From the NCBI GenBank assembly GCA_019649035.1, contig BMAT01010370.1, forward strand, positions 147,510-192,714: a stretch of DNA of 45,205 bases, in the 5' to 3' direction. Below the pieces are notes generated by a model, which ran no database searches, had not been told where the DNA came from, and worked only from the letters and a program-made list of their open reading frames with translations. Numbering within the stretch: position 1 is the stretch's first letter; each line of letters begins with the position of its first letter. This document shows positions 11,030 through 20,886 of this stretch, piece after piece. The stretch is from Elysia marginata. Taxonomy: Eukaryota > Mollusca > Gastropoda > Plakobranchidae. A program made the position numbers and the translations under genes.

Positions 11030-13362
11030 AGTTATTTTCTAGCGCCTCTTCCTACATGTAGGCTCGAAGCTCTTTACAACAGTATATCTACCCAAACAAA
11101 CAATGCTGACATAATGACAATTTTGTACAAAACATAATCCATTTACAATTCAAAACAAACAGAAGAAATTCAAAAGGTGCATGTAAAAAATTAAAGGAAA
11201 AAAAAGGATATACATTGACCATCGGTAGTCGGATACATTTCTTGATAACTAATTAAGGTCTTCATATAGCGTGAACAAAATATGTTTTCAATAGGGTCTT
11301 AAACTGATTTACCGACGCAGCCTCCCTGATAGAAAGGGGAAGGGCATTCCAGACTACTGGTGCACATTGCGCAAAGGCTCTATTACCGTCTTTTCTTGAT
11401 GGTTTGCACGGAACTGACAACAGAGCTTTATTACATGAACTTAAGTTGCGCGTAGGCGTGTACAAACTTACAAGACCTTTAAGATAATTAGGGGCATAGC
11501 CGTGAATGCATTTGTAGCATAAAACAGCGATCTTATACTCTATTCTAGTTTGTACAGGCAGCCAGTGTAAATGTTTAAACATGGGTGACACATGATCAAT
11601 TTTGCGTTTTTTCATAATGAGACGGGCAGCATTGTTCTGAATCAGCTGAAGCCTCTTTAGGGTGCCCATGGTTAAACCATATAACAAAGAATTGCAGTAG
11701 TCTAGATAGGATGAAAGAAGAGACAAGAGTTTTAACAGCTTCTTCATTTAAAAAAGATCGAATCTGTTTAATTCTGCGTAGCTCCAAGAACATGATTTGG
11801 GCCAAATGATTGATATGATGGGTCATTGACAACTTGGCATCAAAATAAATACCAAGATTTTTAGCTTTTATAGAGAAAAGTATCTTATCCTTATCAATGT
11901 ACATGCGATCAATAGCAAATGGAGAAGCTTTCCTATCCATGCTCCAAGCTAGAAGCTCTGTCTTGTCTTCATTCATTTTTAGTTTATTAACGATCATCCA
12001 ATTCTTAACATGCGATATGCAAGTTTCAAATCTTTGTATTAAGGTAGGGAGATTTTTTGGACATGAGGAGGAATACACTTGGGTGTCATCAGCGTACATG
12101 TGATAACATAAATCAAAACTTTGAATAAGTGCGCCTAAAGGTTTTGTATACATGGTGTACAGGACAGGTCCTACCACAGATCCTTGGGGAACTCCGTAGT
12201 TCAGGTCAAATACTGAAGAAATCTGGTTGTTTATCATAATACACTGAGTACGTCCACTGACATGAGACGAAAAACACTTTAAGACAACCCCCGATAGTCC
12301 AAACGTTTTAGACAATCTAATCAGCAAAATGCTGTGATCAATAGTATCAAATGCTGCGCTTAGGTCTAACAGAGCAAGAATAGATGTGTGGCTTTTGTCT
12401 GCAGCACATATGAGGTCGTTTTGAACTTTTAGAAGTGCAGTTTCTGTGTTGTGAAATTCTCTATATGCAGACTGAAAATTATCCAAAAGATTGTTTTTTG
12501 ATAAGTGTTTTTTCTATTGCAAAAGTACGACTTTTTCTAAAATCTTGGAAAAGAATAAGAGAATTGACACAGGCCTAAAATTTTTCAGTTCTTCAGGGGA
12601 TAAGTTTGGCTTTTTAAGCAGAGGCAAAACAACAGCATGTTTGAATGGGACCGGCACTATGCCAGAGAGAAGAGATTGATTTATCATGGTAGTGATTGGC
12701 TCAATGAGGTGTTCAAGATGGATGACCAACAATGGTGTGGGGATAGGATCTAAACAGCAAGATTTGGGTGGTGAGGTCTTAATGATTTTCTTAGGTTTGT
12801 TATATTATTTATTCCGAAAGCAGGTTCAAAGCATTAGACTTGAACCCGTATCCCAGCAAACCAATGCCACGCCCCAGAACAAAGCCAACTCATTGTTCGG
12901 AGTTATAGTTCCCGTACTAGAATCCTTCAAATTTCAAATCATGGTATCCAACTTAGAGGTGTATTAACTGGGGAAAATGTAGATAAATTGCATTGCCAAG
13001 GTAATTGCAAGTCCTATGTTGTGAACCAAATTTGCAATTGAGGGCATTCATGAGTCCGATGCGCAAATCACTAAGCCTGTGAGCCCCGCCGCTGTACTGA
13101 GAATATCAATCTGTACAATTTGAAGATTGTAATGCATAGATGAAAATGTTTGTTTTTTTTTCATGCCCATTATCTTCAAATATTTAAATTTCAAATGTGT
13201 TTAAGTATCAAGGAATGAATCTATTTCACTTCAAATCGATGTTATTATAGTTATATCTATATTTATTTCAGACTTAGGTTTGTTGGTGAGCAGGATCTTC
13301 CATACACAGATTCCAAAGGTCAGAGAACTGCATCTGTCACTCTGTGGAAGCGCGTGGAGTAA
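331..13362 (+). CDS. OVOA: Ovothiol biosynthesis enzyme OvoA (5-histidylcysteine sulfoxide synthase / methyltransferase), 5'-partial, 13 exons
   Basis: Exons as read: 331-457, 900-1017, 1670-1833, 2450-2576, 2835-2979, 3777-3863, 5404-5568, 6226-6400, 6762-7021, 7493-7630, 8741-8819, 10388-10496, 13272-13362 (TAA at 13360-13362). All use GT-AG sites and the phases join without a break, giving 594 codons. OvoA is an iron enzyme that couples cysteine to histidine with oxygen; its C-terminal domain then helps make the N-methylated thiol-histidine antioxidant ovothiol. Domain order matches the family: the end of a DinB-like domain with an HX3HXE metal motif, a formylglycine-generating-enzyme-like (FGE) domain, and a class I methyltransferase. 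The N-terminal part of the DinB domain lies left of the window. The HX3HXE motif joined to both later domains argues against a plain sulfatase-modifying factor or an EgtB-only protein. Family assignment is from recalled motifs; exact boundaries are by eye. Confidence 0.9.
1018..1669 (+). other. OvoA intron
   Basis: Runs from a strong GTAAGT donor to a TTCTCCAG acceptor. It contains a G-homopolymer near 1327-1336 and otherwise nothing I can identify. Short open frames on the minus strand here have no recognisable content. Confidence 0.7.
2193..2252. repeat. (ACT)n microsatellite in an OvoA intron
   Basis: About 20 uninterrupted ACT/CTA units preceded by a short CT run, inside the intron 1834-2449. 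The rest of that intron shows no recognisable feature. Confidence 0.9.
3107..3535. repeat. Long degenerate (AGT)n microsatellite in an OvoA intron
   Basis: About 430 bases of AGT/GTA units with scattered GTC, GTT, GCA and AAT interruptions that increase toward the right, as in an ageing array. It sits in the intron 2980-3776. Frames through it give only Val, Ser, Tyr, Thr or Leu runs. Confidence 0.9.
3654..3696. repeat. (TTC)n microsatellite
   Basis: About 14 TTC units in the same OvoA intron as the AGT array, 80 bases before the acceptor at 3776. Confidence 0.9.
3930..4085. repeat. Polypyrimidine CT/TTTC/TCTG low-complexity tract
   Basis: Pyrimidine-rich mix of TTTCT, TTTC and TCTG units in OvoA intron 3864-5403. 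The remainder of that intron (4086-5403) contains a C-homopolymer near 4613-4623, a G-homopolymer near 4856-4864 and a short GT run near 5180, but no gene that I can recognise. Confidence 0.8.
5569..6225 (+). other. OvoA intron
   Basis: Intron between the YDDFSSPCFDGKHT exon and the GGSWIST exon. An open frame runs on from the upstream exon past the donor, but it loses all family similarity after the GTGAGT at 5569. AT-rich, with nothing else seen. Confidence 0.75.
7631..8740. repeat. OvoA intron dominated by an (ATG)n/(GATTGAG) compound microsatellite
   Basis: Roughly 7941-8446 is ATG/GAT repeat. It is not pure: the unit GATGATGATTGAGAT recurs near 7984-8020, 8110-8160 and 8250-8295, and each block is followed by a longer pure ATG run. 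This suggests segmental duplication of the array. All frames give Met, Asp, Ile or His runs and are not genes. Confidence 0.9.
8820..10387 (+). other. OvoA intron
   Basis: AT-rich intron between the DLVLISHLDRV exon and the WLVRLWEVVNP exon. It ends in a TTTCAG acceptor. I see no repeat longer than short T runs and no recognisable coding fragment. Confidence 0.7.
10952..12795 (-). mobile_element. CR1/L2-like non-LTR retrotransposon, 5'-truncated, in the last OvoA intron (antisense)
   Basis: The minus strand holds the reverse transcriptase C-terminal two thirds, a 3' UTR and a (TTA)n tail at 10952-11027. The UTR end carries a GCGCT word just before the tail, a feature I recall from CR1/L2-type LINEs, which end in short microsatellites. 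The 5' edge near 12795 is the limit of recognisable coding sequence. I could not define a target-site duplication. It lies wholly inside OvoA intron 10497-13271 and is antisense to the host gene. Confidence 0.8.
11262..12790 (-). pseudogene. Reverse transcriptase fragment of the CR1-like LINE, broken
   Basis: Reading down the minus strand, the fragment starts CCLDPIPTPLL. It passes through LKNFRPVSILLFFSKILEKV, then AYREFHNTETALLKV, LDLSAAFDTIDH, GVPQGSVVGPVLY and the catalytic YADD box (codons at 12085-12096, context HMYADDTQVYS). The distal part includes LQLIQNNAARL, HWLPVQTRIEYK and WNALPLSIREA, typical of the post-RT region of jockey/CR1-type elements. It is disabled by an in-frame TAG near 12510-12513 and a frameshift near 11710, and lacks the 5' endonuclease part. 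It is therefore non-autonomous. Confidence 0.85.
12796..13271 (+). other. Remainder of the last OvoA intron
   Basis: Sequence between the LINE edge and the final OvoA acceptor (TATTTATTTCAG ending at 13271). No feature recognised. Confidence 0.6.
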
Positions 13363-13404
13363 ATAGATTTCCTCCATTGACCGCAGACGTATTATTGTAA
13401 GGCA

Positions 13405-13410
13405 AATAAA
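13405..13410 (+). terminator. Candidate OvoA polyadenylation signal AATAAA
   Basis: AATAAA 43 bases after the OvoA stop codon. A second AATAAA lies at 13608-13613, but that one is inside the inverted-repeat element that starts at 13550. The first would give a very short 3' UTR; I cannot decide between them. Confidence 0.5.
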
Positions 13411-13549
13411 GTTGATTAAAATTTTCTATTTCTTAACATTATTTATTGAAGCGAATATTAAATATTTAGTTTGATTTTGTTGTATTCTAATATGTTTTGA
13501 ATGAGCTTTCAATTTACATGAAGAAGAAAAACGTGTCACTGATATGTGC

Positions 13550-13976
13550 CTGTGACAAAAGGTCGTGTGACGTGTCACGAGTGATGTCATGTCAGGCTTT
13601 GAAGTTAAATAAAATGTTTCAGGACTAAAACTATGTCAAATAGTATTGCTTGAAATATGTAATGGGCTGAAAGCAACATTTTGAACACAAATAATTTTAA
13701 CAGAAAACAATATTTTGAGTACAGAACCCATTATGTCGCGAGTGATTCTGACATAAAAAAGTCACACTGAATTTGAAAAAGTGGGAACTTTGTACTGATG
13801 ATGCAAGTCTTGAGAATATCTATAATACTTTATTTTTAACATCAATAAATTCACTGCTTTCTGCTAGAACCACTAGAATTAAATGGGACCTTTTAAAAAT
13901 TAATATGAAATGTTCACTGAGTAAATTAATTATGCACCAAAAGTTGTCTTTTGCGCAAAACGACCTTTTGTCACAG
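13550..13976. mobile_element. MITE-like element bounded by 16-bp inverted repeats
   Basis: The left arm CTGTGACAAAAGGTCG (13550-13565) is the exact reverse complement of the right arm at 13961-13976. Similarity continues imperfectly a few bases further on both sides of each arm (inside: GTGTGACG against GTTTTGCG; outside: ATATGTGC against ATATGTCG). The 427-base interval has no coding sequence. I cannot name the superfamily. Confidence 0.6.
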
Positions 13977-16900
13977 CGACATATATAGTCTTGATTGCCC
14001 GCTCTTTTGAAATAACATGATTCATTTTGGGTTAATTCAGAAAGTGTGGTCTCTCAGCGAATTATTTGAAGGTGATTTGAAAATGTTGTCAAAACTATGG
14101 TATAAAGTGGCGGGAGGGTTTTAGCCTAAACATTATAAGGCCTGATATTTTATTGTTACCGTACCTCCAATACAAAGCAATTCATTCACAAGTATAGATT
14201 TCAAAGGAGCTTTGCGTTTTGCTCTGTGTGGGGGTTTTTTTTGTGTTTTTTTTAGTTCGGGTGGAGAGGGAGATTGCGGTTTCAAAATTTTTGTATTTTA
14301 TTACGACTTAAACTTTATGATATTTTAATATGCCAGTGTCTTTGCTCCAGTTTAAGGTCGAGAAGTCATAGGCAATACATCAACTTAATAAAGGAGGTAT
14401 TTCTAATGACTTTAAACACATCACAATCATGGCACTCAATCTTTTACAAGGTCCAAAAATAAAATTTTTAAACAACTTTGATCTCAATAGAATGTTTTGT
14501 TAGGCGAGTGCCTTTTTCATTGCTCCAGTCTTGATGTTCATGCATGAAGTTTACCAGTTTCTTATTCTCAGAATTGTAAAACAAAAGTATGTGATGTTCT
14601 TGCATTGCTTATTGTTTTTGCACGAATTCGTGTTGTGTAATTCATTTTGCTACAAATAAATTCAAAACCTAACGGGAATGAAATTATTTTCATATGTATC
14701 TGTTTCCGAGTAGAACTCAACGATGTGCCAGATCTGTATATCATGTCTCTTGGTTTTTACTATGAAAATTGCAATACCTTTATTATAATGTCTCTTGATG
14801 TAAAAAATTATCGATTTCTTTTATCTTACAGCCATCAACGTTGTTTGAGATAAAAAGTAGAAATTATTTTGTCATTTATGTATTTCATGTTTTACAACTA
14901 ATGTTTATAGGCGAGTATTCTGTTACTGATTACCAAAGCTTATTATCATGTTTTACACAGATGTGATTGCAGTCCTATAATTTATGGACTTAAATTGTTT
15001 TTATTTTTCAAATTTCGCTATTGCTGAAAATTTGAAATTTCTGCCCAAAGTGATAATACTCTTTAGGCGTTACAATCTAAAGTTCTTTAGGGTCTTATGT
15101 TCCATTTTACGGGTAAAAAAAGTAAGCATTTAAAAATAAAAATTTATCACTGTTATTTCTATGGTAGCTGTTGTGTGTTTTAATTAAATTGACATGAAAC
15201 CTGTTGTTATTATCAACCACTCAATATATTATTCATCAGCATTAGGTAATATGCATGTATCCTTAAACTTAAACAATTAGCATGTAAAAGGTGATGGTCC
15301 GTGTGGTTTTCTATGAACTTTCATCTCTTGCATTTATTTAACGAGTGGAGTTTTTGTTTCGTACATTACGATATTGTGTCTGTGCTATGCACGTTTTTGA
15401 AATGTACTGGCCTTGAGAGCTTGTTTACTCTACTTCTCACATGTTGAGGAAATTGTTTCCGCCCAGTAATAAATAGATTGTGTCAACGGGATAATTCTCG
15501 TCTTGAGTTTTAATTTTAATCTGAATGTTTTTCTTTTCTGTTATGATGTTCTTTGTTCATTTTAGTTATATCATTATTGCATGTAGCATGAATTTTTTCT
15601 TTGTGAGAGAATCGTGAAGCACGCAACTGGCCACTCTTGGCAGTCTTGGGCACTTTAACAAAGACAGCCACGAACGCTCTCTTACAATCAAACTAGAAGA
15701 GTAGCCTTCCCAAAGAAAGTTTCTGGGCTGCGTTATTTCATATTTAGGAATATGTAGATCTATGGCATAAACTGTTGAAATGCTCTTTAGGATTTCATTA
15801 ACTTTAGGACATTTTTCTTCCGGTGCCCTGATCATGTCCCGAGTTCATGTTAGGGATCGACAATGTTCCTGAAGCCAATCAAGAGTCTAGTTTGAGAACT
15901 TGAGATTTGATGTTTTGTGGTTAGATCTGACTAATGCCTATTGATTAGTACTGTTTAGTGGTCCAATTTGCTATAAAGATATGTACCACTTTCAAAACAT
16001 TTCAGTAAAGCTAGATGACTTCTTCAGCGTGATGTTTATAACTAATGCTTACACAACAAAATGGTTCAACTTAGAAGTTGAAATTTCTATGAGGTGAACA
16101 ATATTGTTTATAACAGCCACCGAAGTTATATTCAAAGCAGCAGAAAATGATGCAGGGCATTCCAATCTAGGTGGCTGATGTTTCATGCCTCCTCTAAAAT
16201 TATTCATGTAACATTCACCGAAACCATTGCTGCACTTAAAAAACTTGAGGATCGCCGAGACCAAAAGCTGCGTATTCAGGCAATCAAGTTTAAAAGGCTA
16301 CAAAACCAACTCATGAAAAAAGATGGCATACGTTTAGAGAAAGAAGACAAAAACTGAAGTTTTATAAATGAAAACGGGATCCTGGTACGGCAGCATAATG
16401 ATACTGTCGACCAAGATCACAAAGACGTACCCTGCTGCCAAGTCGTTCCTGTATGGAGTGAGGAAGCCGAAATCTCTATCGAGCGCAGCATCCTTGGATA
16501 AGGTCAAAGCGACCTAGAAAGTCACTAGAATTCTTTCATCGCCGCTATCCTGCAGAAGATTTTTCTTCTGACTTCACATTCTGAAAAGCAATCCCCGATG
16601 GAGGGACACGAGTCTACATCTAATGCCCTCAGGGAGACGAGAACTTGCTTGCGCTCCACAAACCATAAAGGCGAGATTGAAGCTCTAAGAGTGGCCGCTG
16701 TTTGTTTATGTCAAGTAAAGCCTGCAAGGAGTGCAAGTACCATAAAGTGCGGCCTTACTTTCAGATGCCCTGTCTATTCTACAAGCCTTGCAATCCTTTA
16801 CTAATGCAAGATGGAACATCTAGTCTCTGCCTTAACCTACCTTCGTAAGACTAAGAGTCACAAAGTAAAATTTCAATAGAAATTCTTTCACTGTAATAAA

Positions 16901-18745
16901 CGGTAATGACATGGCGACAACGTTGCTAAGTATGGTGCTATAAGGATGCAGATAAACGGGTTTGTCACCTTGCTTAATCCAAAACCATAACCATAGGATC
17001 AAGCAACAAGACCAGTGTAGGCTACATTACACCAATTATATTTCACCAAGAAATACCGTTTTTACCGGCTTACTCCTGCGAAACAGTCATCGTTTTCAAC
17101 CTCAGGACAGGTTACAGCCCCATGATACAACACCTGTGCAATAAATTGAAGATTGGCGATTCAGAGTGATGCCTTCGCAGCCTTGGGGCACAAACAACCG
17201 GACATGTTTTTCAGTTCTGCATCATTGACGAGACTGAGCCTTAGCATGCAGATCTGGACAGACCCAACACCCGTGAGCCAGAAACTCTACGGAAACACGG
17301 GAGACCTTCATTGCACTGAGTGTTATTTTCATCGAAAAGAGTATAGAGTCAAATTGACGAACGAGAAGAGGGTCCGCCCGATTATCTGCTCAACAGGAGA
17401 ATAAACGCAGCGAATGTTATTGCGCCTTGACGTTTTAATATGTTGGTACAGAGTGACGTTCGAGCGAAACATATCCCTCATTTTGTTTATATGTAAAGGT
17501 AAGATCAAAGAAGCAGCTACTTTCACAGTAGCTTAGCAGCAATTACCAACAGTCAGCAATGAACCAATTAGGAACTTTGTAATTGCCTACGAAAAATACG
17601 AGCAGAGCTCCTCTATGCAGCCCTATAACACATTGCTGCTCAGAGAAAGCCAAAGATATAGTAACTTCAGTCCATGATGATACTTAAGACCTCTTTACTC
17701 ACTCTTTGCCTATCACATCTACTCAACTACAATAGAATTAATGGAATTTTTAAAAACTCACAAGGAAAGAGTTGGTTAACTCCAGGTTTTTCAGACGAGG
17801 CACTGCACTTCCGTAAGATAAAGCGTAAGCTATATAAATCGTGTTATAGAGGGTCATGTAGAAAACTGTAGTAGTAGTAGAAGAAGCAAATTGAATGCCT
17901 TAAGATGAAAGAGGTAAGTAGTGGAAGCCAGACTGATCTAGAGGCACTAGGTAAGTTCATAGCTTAGTGGTATTCAAAATCAGATAGCAGGGACAGGGCA
18001 AAAATAAAAAATAGAAAAAATGGCATGTTGCAGAGGGAAGTTTCTAGAAGAGTCCATGCTGCAGTCCCGTAACTTAAGCAAAGCCAGTGGAGGAATTGAG
18101 ATTCTGCAGCTGGGATTCTGCCGGTGCCATTCTCTTTAAAAAATGTTGGTTTGCATATATGGCATGGCATCTATAAGTACGCGTATAAGTTTCCTCATTA
18201 GATCCGTGTATGATGACTTACCTTCAACTCTAAACTGTTGCGTTTGGGAAAAACGGTCCTGTATACATGTCCACAATATCAACGCTGACAAACTACAGAA
18301 TATGTCCTGAGCTCAATAGCGCTTTCACAAGAGCAATACACCTGGAGGCACAACAGAGCACAACCCTTCTCAGACAAAACTCACAGTATTCACAACACAA
18401 TGAGGCACAAAAACGATACGGGAGATCAACCATCACATTCCATCCAAAGAAAAGTTCTGCTGGCGAATTCATTCAATGCAGCCTTATGAGTAGGACTATA
18501 GTTCTGTTTTTTCCCAAAGCTTGGGGCAAGAGCAAAAGTACTTGGCATTGTTGTATCTGCATGTAAGAAATACTTCCTTCTACCAAAACTACTGCTTTAA
18601 CTTTATAGAATTTATATTCGCCCTTATAAACGCGGTTCTTCACCGTAGCGAATTGTGATACAATGATTGTGTCGCTTTCTTACTTCTCACAATGCGCCCT
18701 CAGATATCTGTTTTCAAGTTTCAAATCTTTAACCAGCATTCCGTG
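13977..18745. other. Intergenic spacer with faint decayed coding traces
   Basis: No intact gene. Several stretches look like worn coding sequence with stops in all frames. At 16215-16356 (+) there is a Lys/Arg-rich frame with LKKLEDRRDQKLRIQAIKFK. At 16357-16500 (+) a frame contains INENGILVRQHND. At 17740-17870 (+) a frame contains KSWLTPGFSDEALHFRKIKR, loosely like the linker region of LINE polyproteins. None is convincing alone. The 14.0-15.6 kb part is plain AT-rich sequence. Confidence 0.4.
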
Positions 18746-19046
18746 TAAAGGCCGTTTTCCATGGGACTGTTTTATGCCGCTTGCCGCCACGGCATTTTAT
18801 CCGCAAACAAGCCTTTGAAAACCGCTCACTATATTTTGTATCTTTCCTTTTCCATGACGCAGACAATATGCCACGCGGTGAATATCACGCGCTGATAAAA
18901 TGACGGAGAAGTCATTTTTTCCGCCCCAGCACGCGGCTTTTTAGCCTTGCTGTGTTGTGTGTAGGGTGTGTAGGTGATAGTGAGAGGTAAGCTAGTAATG
19001 TGTAGCCTAGTGCGGGAAGCAGCCTACTCGCTTTCAACTTTTCAAT

Positions 19047-19130
19047 ATGAAATTTGATAACCAAATCTACGAGAAATTGATAGAGTTGGTTAGTAATAGA
19101 CCACCTATCTACAACTGTCGATTAGCTGAG
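19047..19130 (+). pseudogene. Truncated MADF/Myb-like protein start of the Harbinger element
   Basis: An ATG at 19047 opens a frame MKFDNQIYEKLIELVSNRPP followed by IYNCRLAE. This resembles the start of MADF domains (LIELVxxRPxxYD). PIF/Harbinger elements carry a second, DNA-binding MADF/Myb-like protein besides the transposase. After about 28 codons the frame enters the antisense of the transposase, so the rest of the domain is deleted. Confidence 0.6.
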
Positions 19131-19348
19131 CGGAAATACTCTTTGTACCTGTCCGTGTCTAGTTCCAGTTCTCTCACAAAATGGCAATATGCTCCATGAA
19201 TTTTTTTATTTTTTATAATGTCATGAACCCAGTACCTGGGTCTTTTCTTGCTTTTAAGTTGAGCGACACATAAGTTAATCAACGTGTCTTCTAAATGCAA
19301 TTGTTCAGCGACACATGCGAGAAGTAATGACCGTTTCAATTCCGCCAT
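19109..19348 (-). pseudogene. Truncated Harbinger transposase N-terminus
   Basis: Minus-strand ATG at 19346-19348. The frame contains KKRPRYWVHDIIKNKKIHGA and then FVRELELDTDRYKEYFR, the characteristic N-terminal block of animal Harbinger (DDE_Tnp_4-type) transposases, which usually continues RMS...FD.LL. Here the match stops right after KEYFR and runs into a foreign tail (SANRQL) that is the antisense of the MADF start. The catalytic DDE domain is absent. Confidence 0.75.
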
Positions 19349-19505
19349 CTTGATGTAAATGAAAGAAATACACTAAAATCGGCGCTGCAGAACAAGGCGA
19401 GACTTCTAACTCATGGAATTAAAAAGACGCGCGGTTTTCTACGCGGACTTTATCGGCGCGGATTTCGGCGCCGGATAAAACAGTCCCATGGAAAACGGCC
19501 TTTAA

Positions 19506-20560
19506 GGTAATTGGGAGATAAAGAACTGTGATGGTTCATATATTTTAGAGGTGTTTTTAGTTTAACCATTAATAACTATTGGATAATGTGAGAAGATGTC
19601 TTGATGCCCATAACTCGAAATCGGGATCTCTCCTATCGTCTGTGGGTGGCTAAAACATGGTTTATGTATGGGGTTCTATGCAGCATATAACCTGTGTTAC
19701 TATTGTATCTTTTTTATTTTTCATTAAATAGGTGAAGCTAACCGTATGAGAAATGGCAGTCAAATTATAGTATAGATATAATAATATTTTTTTAAGATGC
19801 CACTTGTGGTATACAACAATGGATTAAACTCTGGCTATTTTATTGTTTATAATCACATTACAACGCGGTTCAGGTTAAAGAAGCGCCTTTGTTTCCGTGC
19901 AAAAATATAGCTTCCCTTCCCTCGACATGAGATTTGTATATACTGGTCTCACCTAGGCGTTTCAGAAGTACCTAGGGAAATGGCAGTAAGAAATCTTTTC
20001 AGTGTGCTCGAGTGATACCCTTTGACAGCAACTTCTCTGTGTGATTAAAAGGTACTGAACTTGTTAATGGCTTGACGAGGAACTCATCATAAGCGCATAG
20101 AGCTTTTGTTTTGTGTCCAGGATGAATGAGTAGGATATCGCAATTTTCATCTACCAATGAATGTGTTAAGGCTTTAAACATGACATTTTCTAAGCTTCGG
20201 AAGTTAAAAAAAAGTTGATCAACGTATCAACATTTTGTGGAAAGATTATATAACATCTTTTGTAGATTAAAAATATAGAAAGAAAGAAGGAAAAAAAGTT
20301 TAAAACATGTTTCCCCAAAAAAGAATTTCCGTCTTCCAAATCATTCGCCTCGGACACGAGACATTTTAGTGGACTGGGGGCTTTAATATAATGATCTTTT
20401 ATTAAGAATTTGTCCACTTCAGAATAAGCTGATACTCAACGTCATTTCCTACATTTGCCGGCTCCTGCTTCAAAGATGTGAGTAAGGCATCAAAGAAATT
20501 TTAGGCTTAACTGCAACTTTTGACAGTGGCTTTCAAGTGTGTAGAACAAGATTTTGTATT
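19506..20560. other. Intergenic spacer
   Basis: No gene or recognisable repeat seen. Minus-strand open frames at 19999-20181 and 20190-20417 have no recognisable motif. Confidence 0.5.
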
Positions 20561-20561
20561 T

Positions 20562-20706
20562 CTCTCACTCTCTCTCTCTCTCTCTCTCTCTCTCNNNNNN
20601 NNNNNNNNNNNNCTCTCTCTCTTTCTCTCTCTCTCTCTTTATCTCTCTCTCCTTCTCCCTCTCCCTCTCTCTCTATCTCTCTCTATCTCTCTATATATCT
20701 ATCTAT
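20562..20706. repeat. (CT)n microsatellite with an assembly gap
   Basis: CT dinucleotide run interrupted by 18 N bases at 20595-20612, passing into CTCTCCCT and ATCT units. The gap lies inside the repeat, so the true length is unknown. Confidence 0.95.
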
Positions 20707-20768
20707 TTAGATTCTAGGTTTTTTATGTCATGAAATACAGTGCTCAACCTGTATAAGGAGCTTTTGTA

Positions 20769-20886
20769 TACGTGGTAGCCAAGTCTTGCCTTATTCACGT
20801 ACGACACAGTGTTTCTGGCCTTCTTCTTCAGGCGCGCCTGAAACACTGTGTCGTACGTGAATAAGGTAAGACTAGGCTACCATGTA
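20769..20886. repeat. Long imperfect palindrome (47-bp arms, 24-bp loop)
   Basis: Left arm 20769-20815 pairs with right arm 20840-20886 with three mismatches. The inner 27 or so bases (TTATTCACGTACGACACAGT onward) pair exactly. The loop overlaps a perfect 14-base palindrome, TCAGGCGCGCCTGA, at 20828-20841. The right arm ends exactly on the TA that flanks the mariner element. Confidence 0.9.

Larger units (their letters stand above)
6762..13362 (+). other. OVOA: OvoA exons encoding the C-terminal SAM methyltransferase domain
   Basis: Five exons (6762-7021, 7493-7630, 8741-8819, 10388-10496, 13272-13362). The SAM motif I region reads AVHIGAATGRAVFEMS near the end of the first of these, followed by LGLENFGRLIDTAMKLQDG across the next junction. 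A strand-and-helix block (NEVDVHDLVLISHLDRV) and WLVRLWEVVNPRGVVVIVSK follow, as in class I methyltransferases. The protein ends TASVTLWKRVE. In OvoA this domain is linked to N-methylation of thiol-histidine. The domain is compact, but all junctions keep frame, so I see no sign of a missing exon. Confidence 0.8.
18748..19502. mobile_element. PIF/Harbinger deletion derivative with 28-bp terminal inverted repeats
   Basis: The left terminus (18748-18775, starting AAGGCCGTTTTCCATGGGAC) is an exact reverse complement of the right terminus (19475-19502). TA flanks both ends and the flank can be read as a TAA duplication (18746-18748 and 19503-19505), which fits the 3-bp TWA duplications of PIF/Harbinger. 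Inside are the starts of two divergently placed genes pointing inward: a MADF-like protein from the left and a transposase from the right. They meet near 19128 with the middle missing. At 755 bp it is non-autonomous. Confidence 0.8.

Noticed and set aside
331..13362. Sulfatase-modifying factor 1 (formylglycine-generating enzyme) as the identity of the first gene
   Set aside because: The upstream HX3HXE DinB-type exon and the downstream methyltransferase exons join in frame, which fits OvoA and not SUMF1.
15566..16264. Minus-strand frames of 89 and 71 aa in the intergenic spacer
   Set aside because: No family recognised and no neighbouring exon structure. Left as unsupported.
20520..20717. 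Leu/Ser-rich frame across the CT repeat and N gap
   Set aside because: Low-complexity repeat with unknown bases; not a gene.
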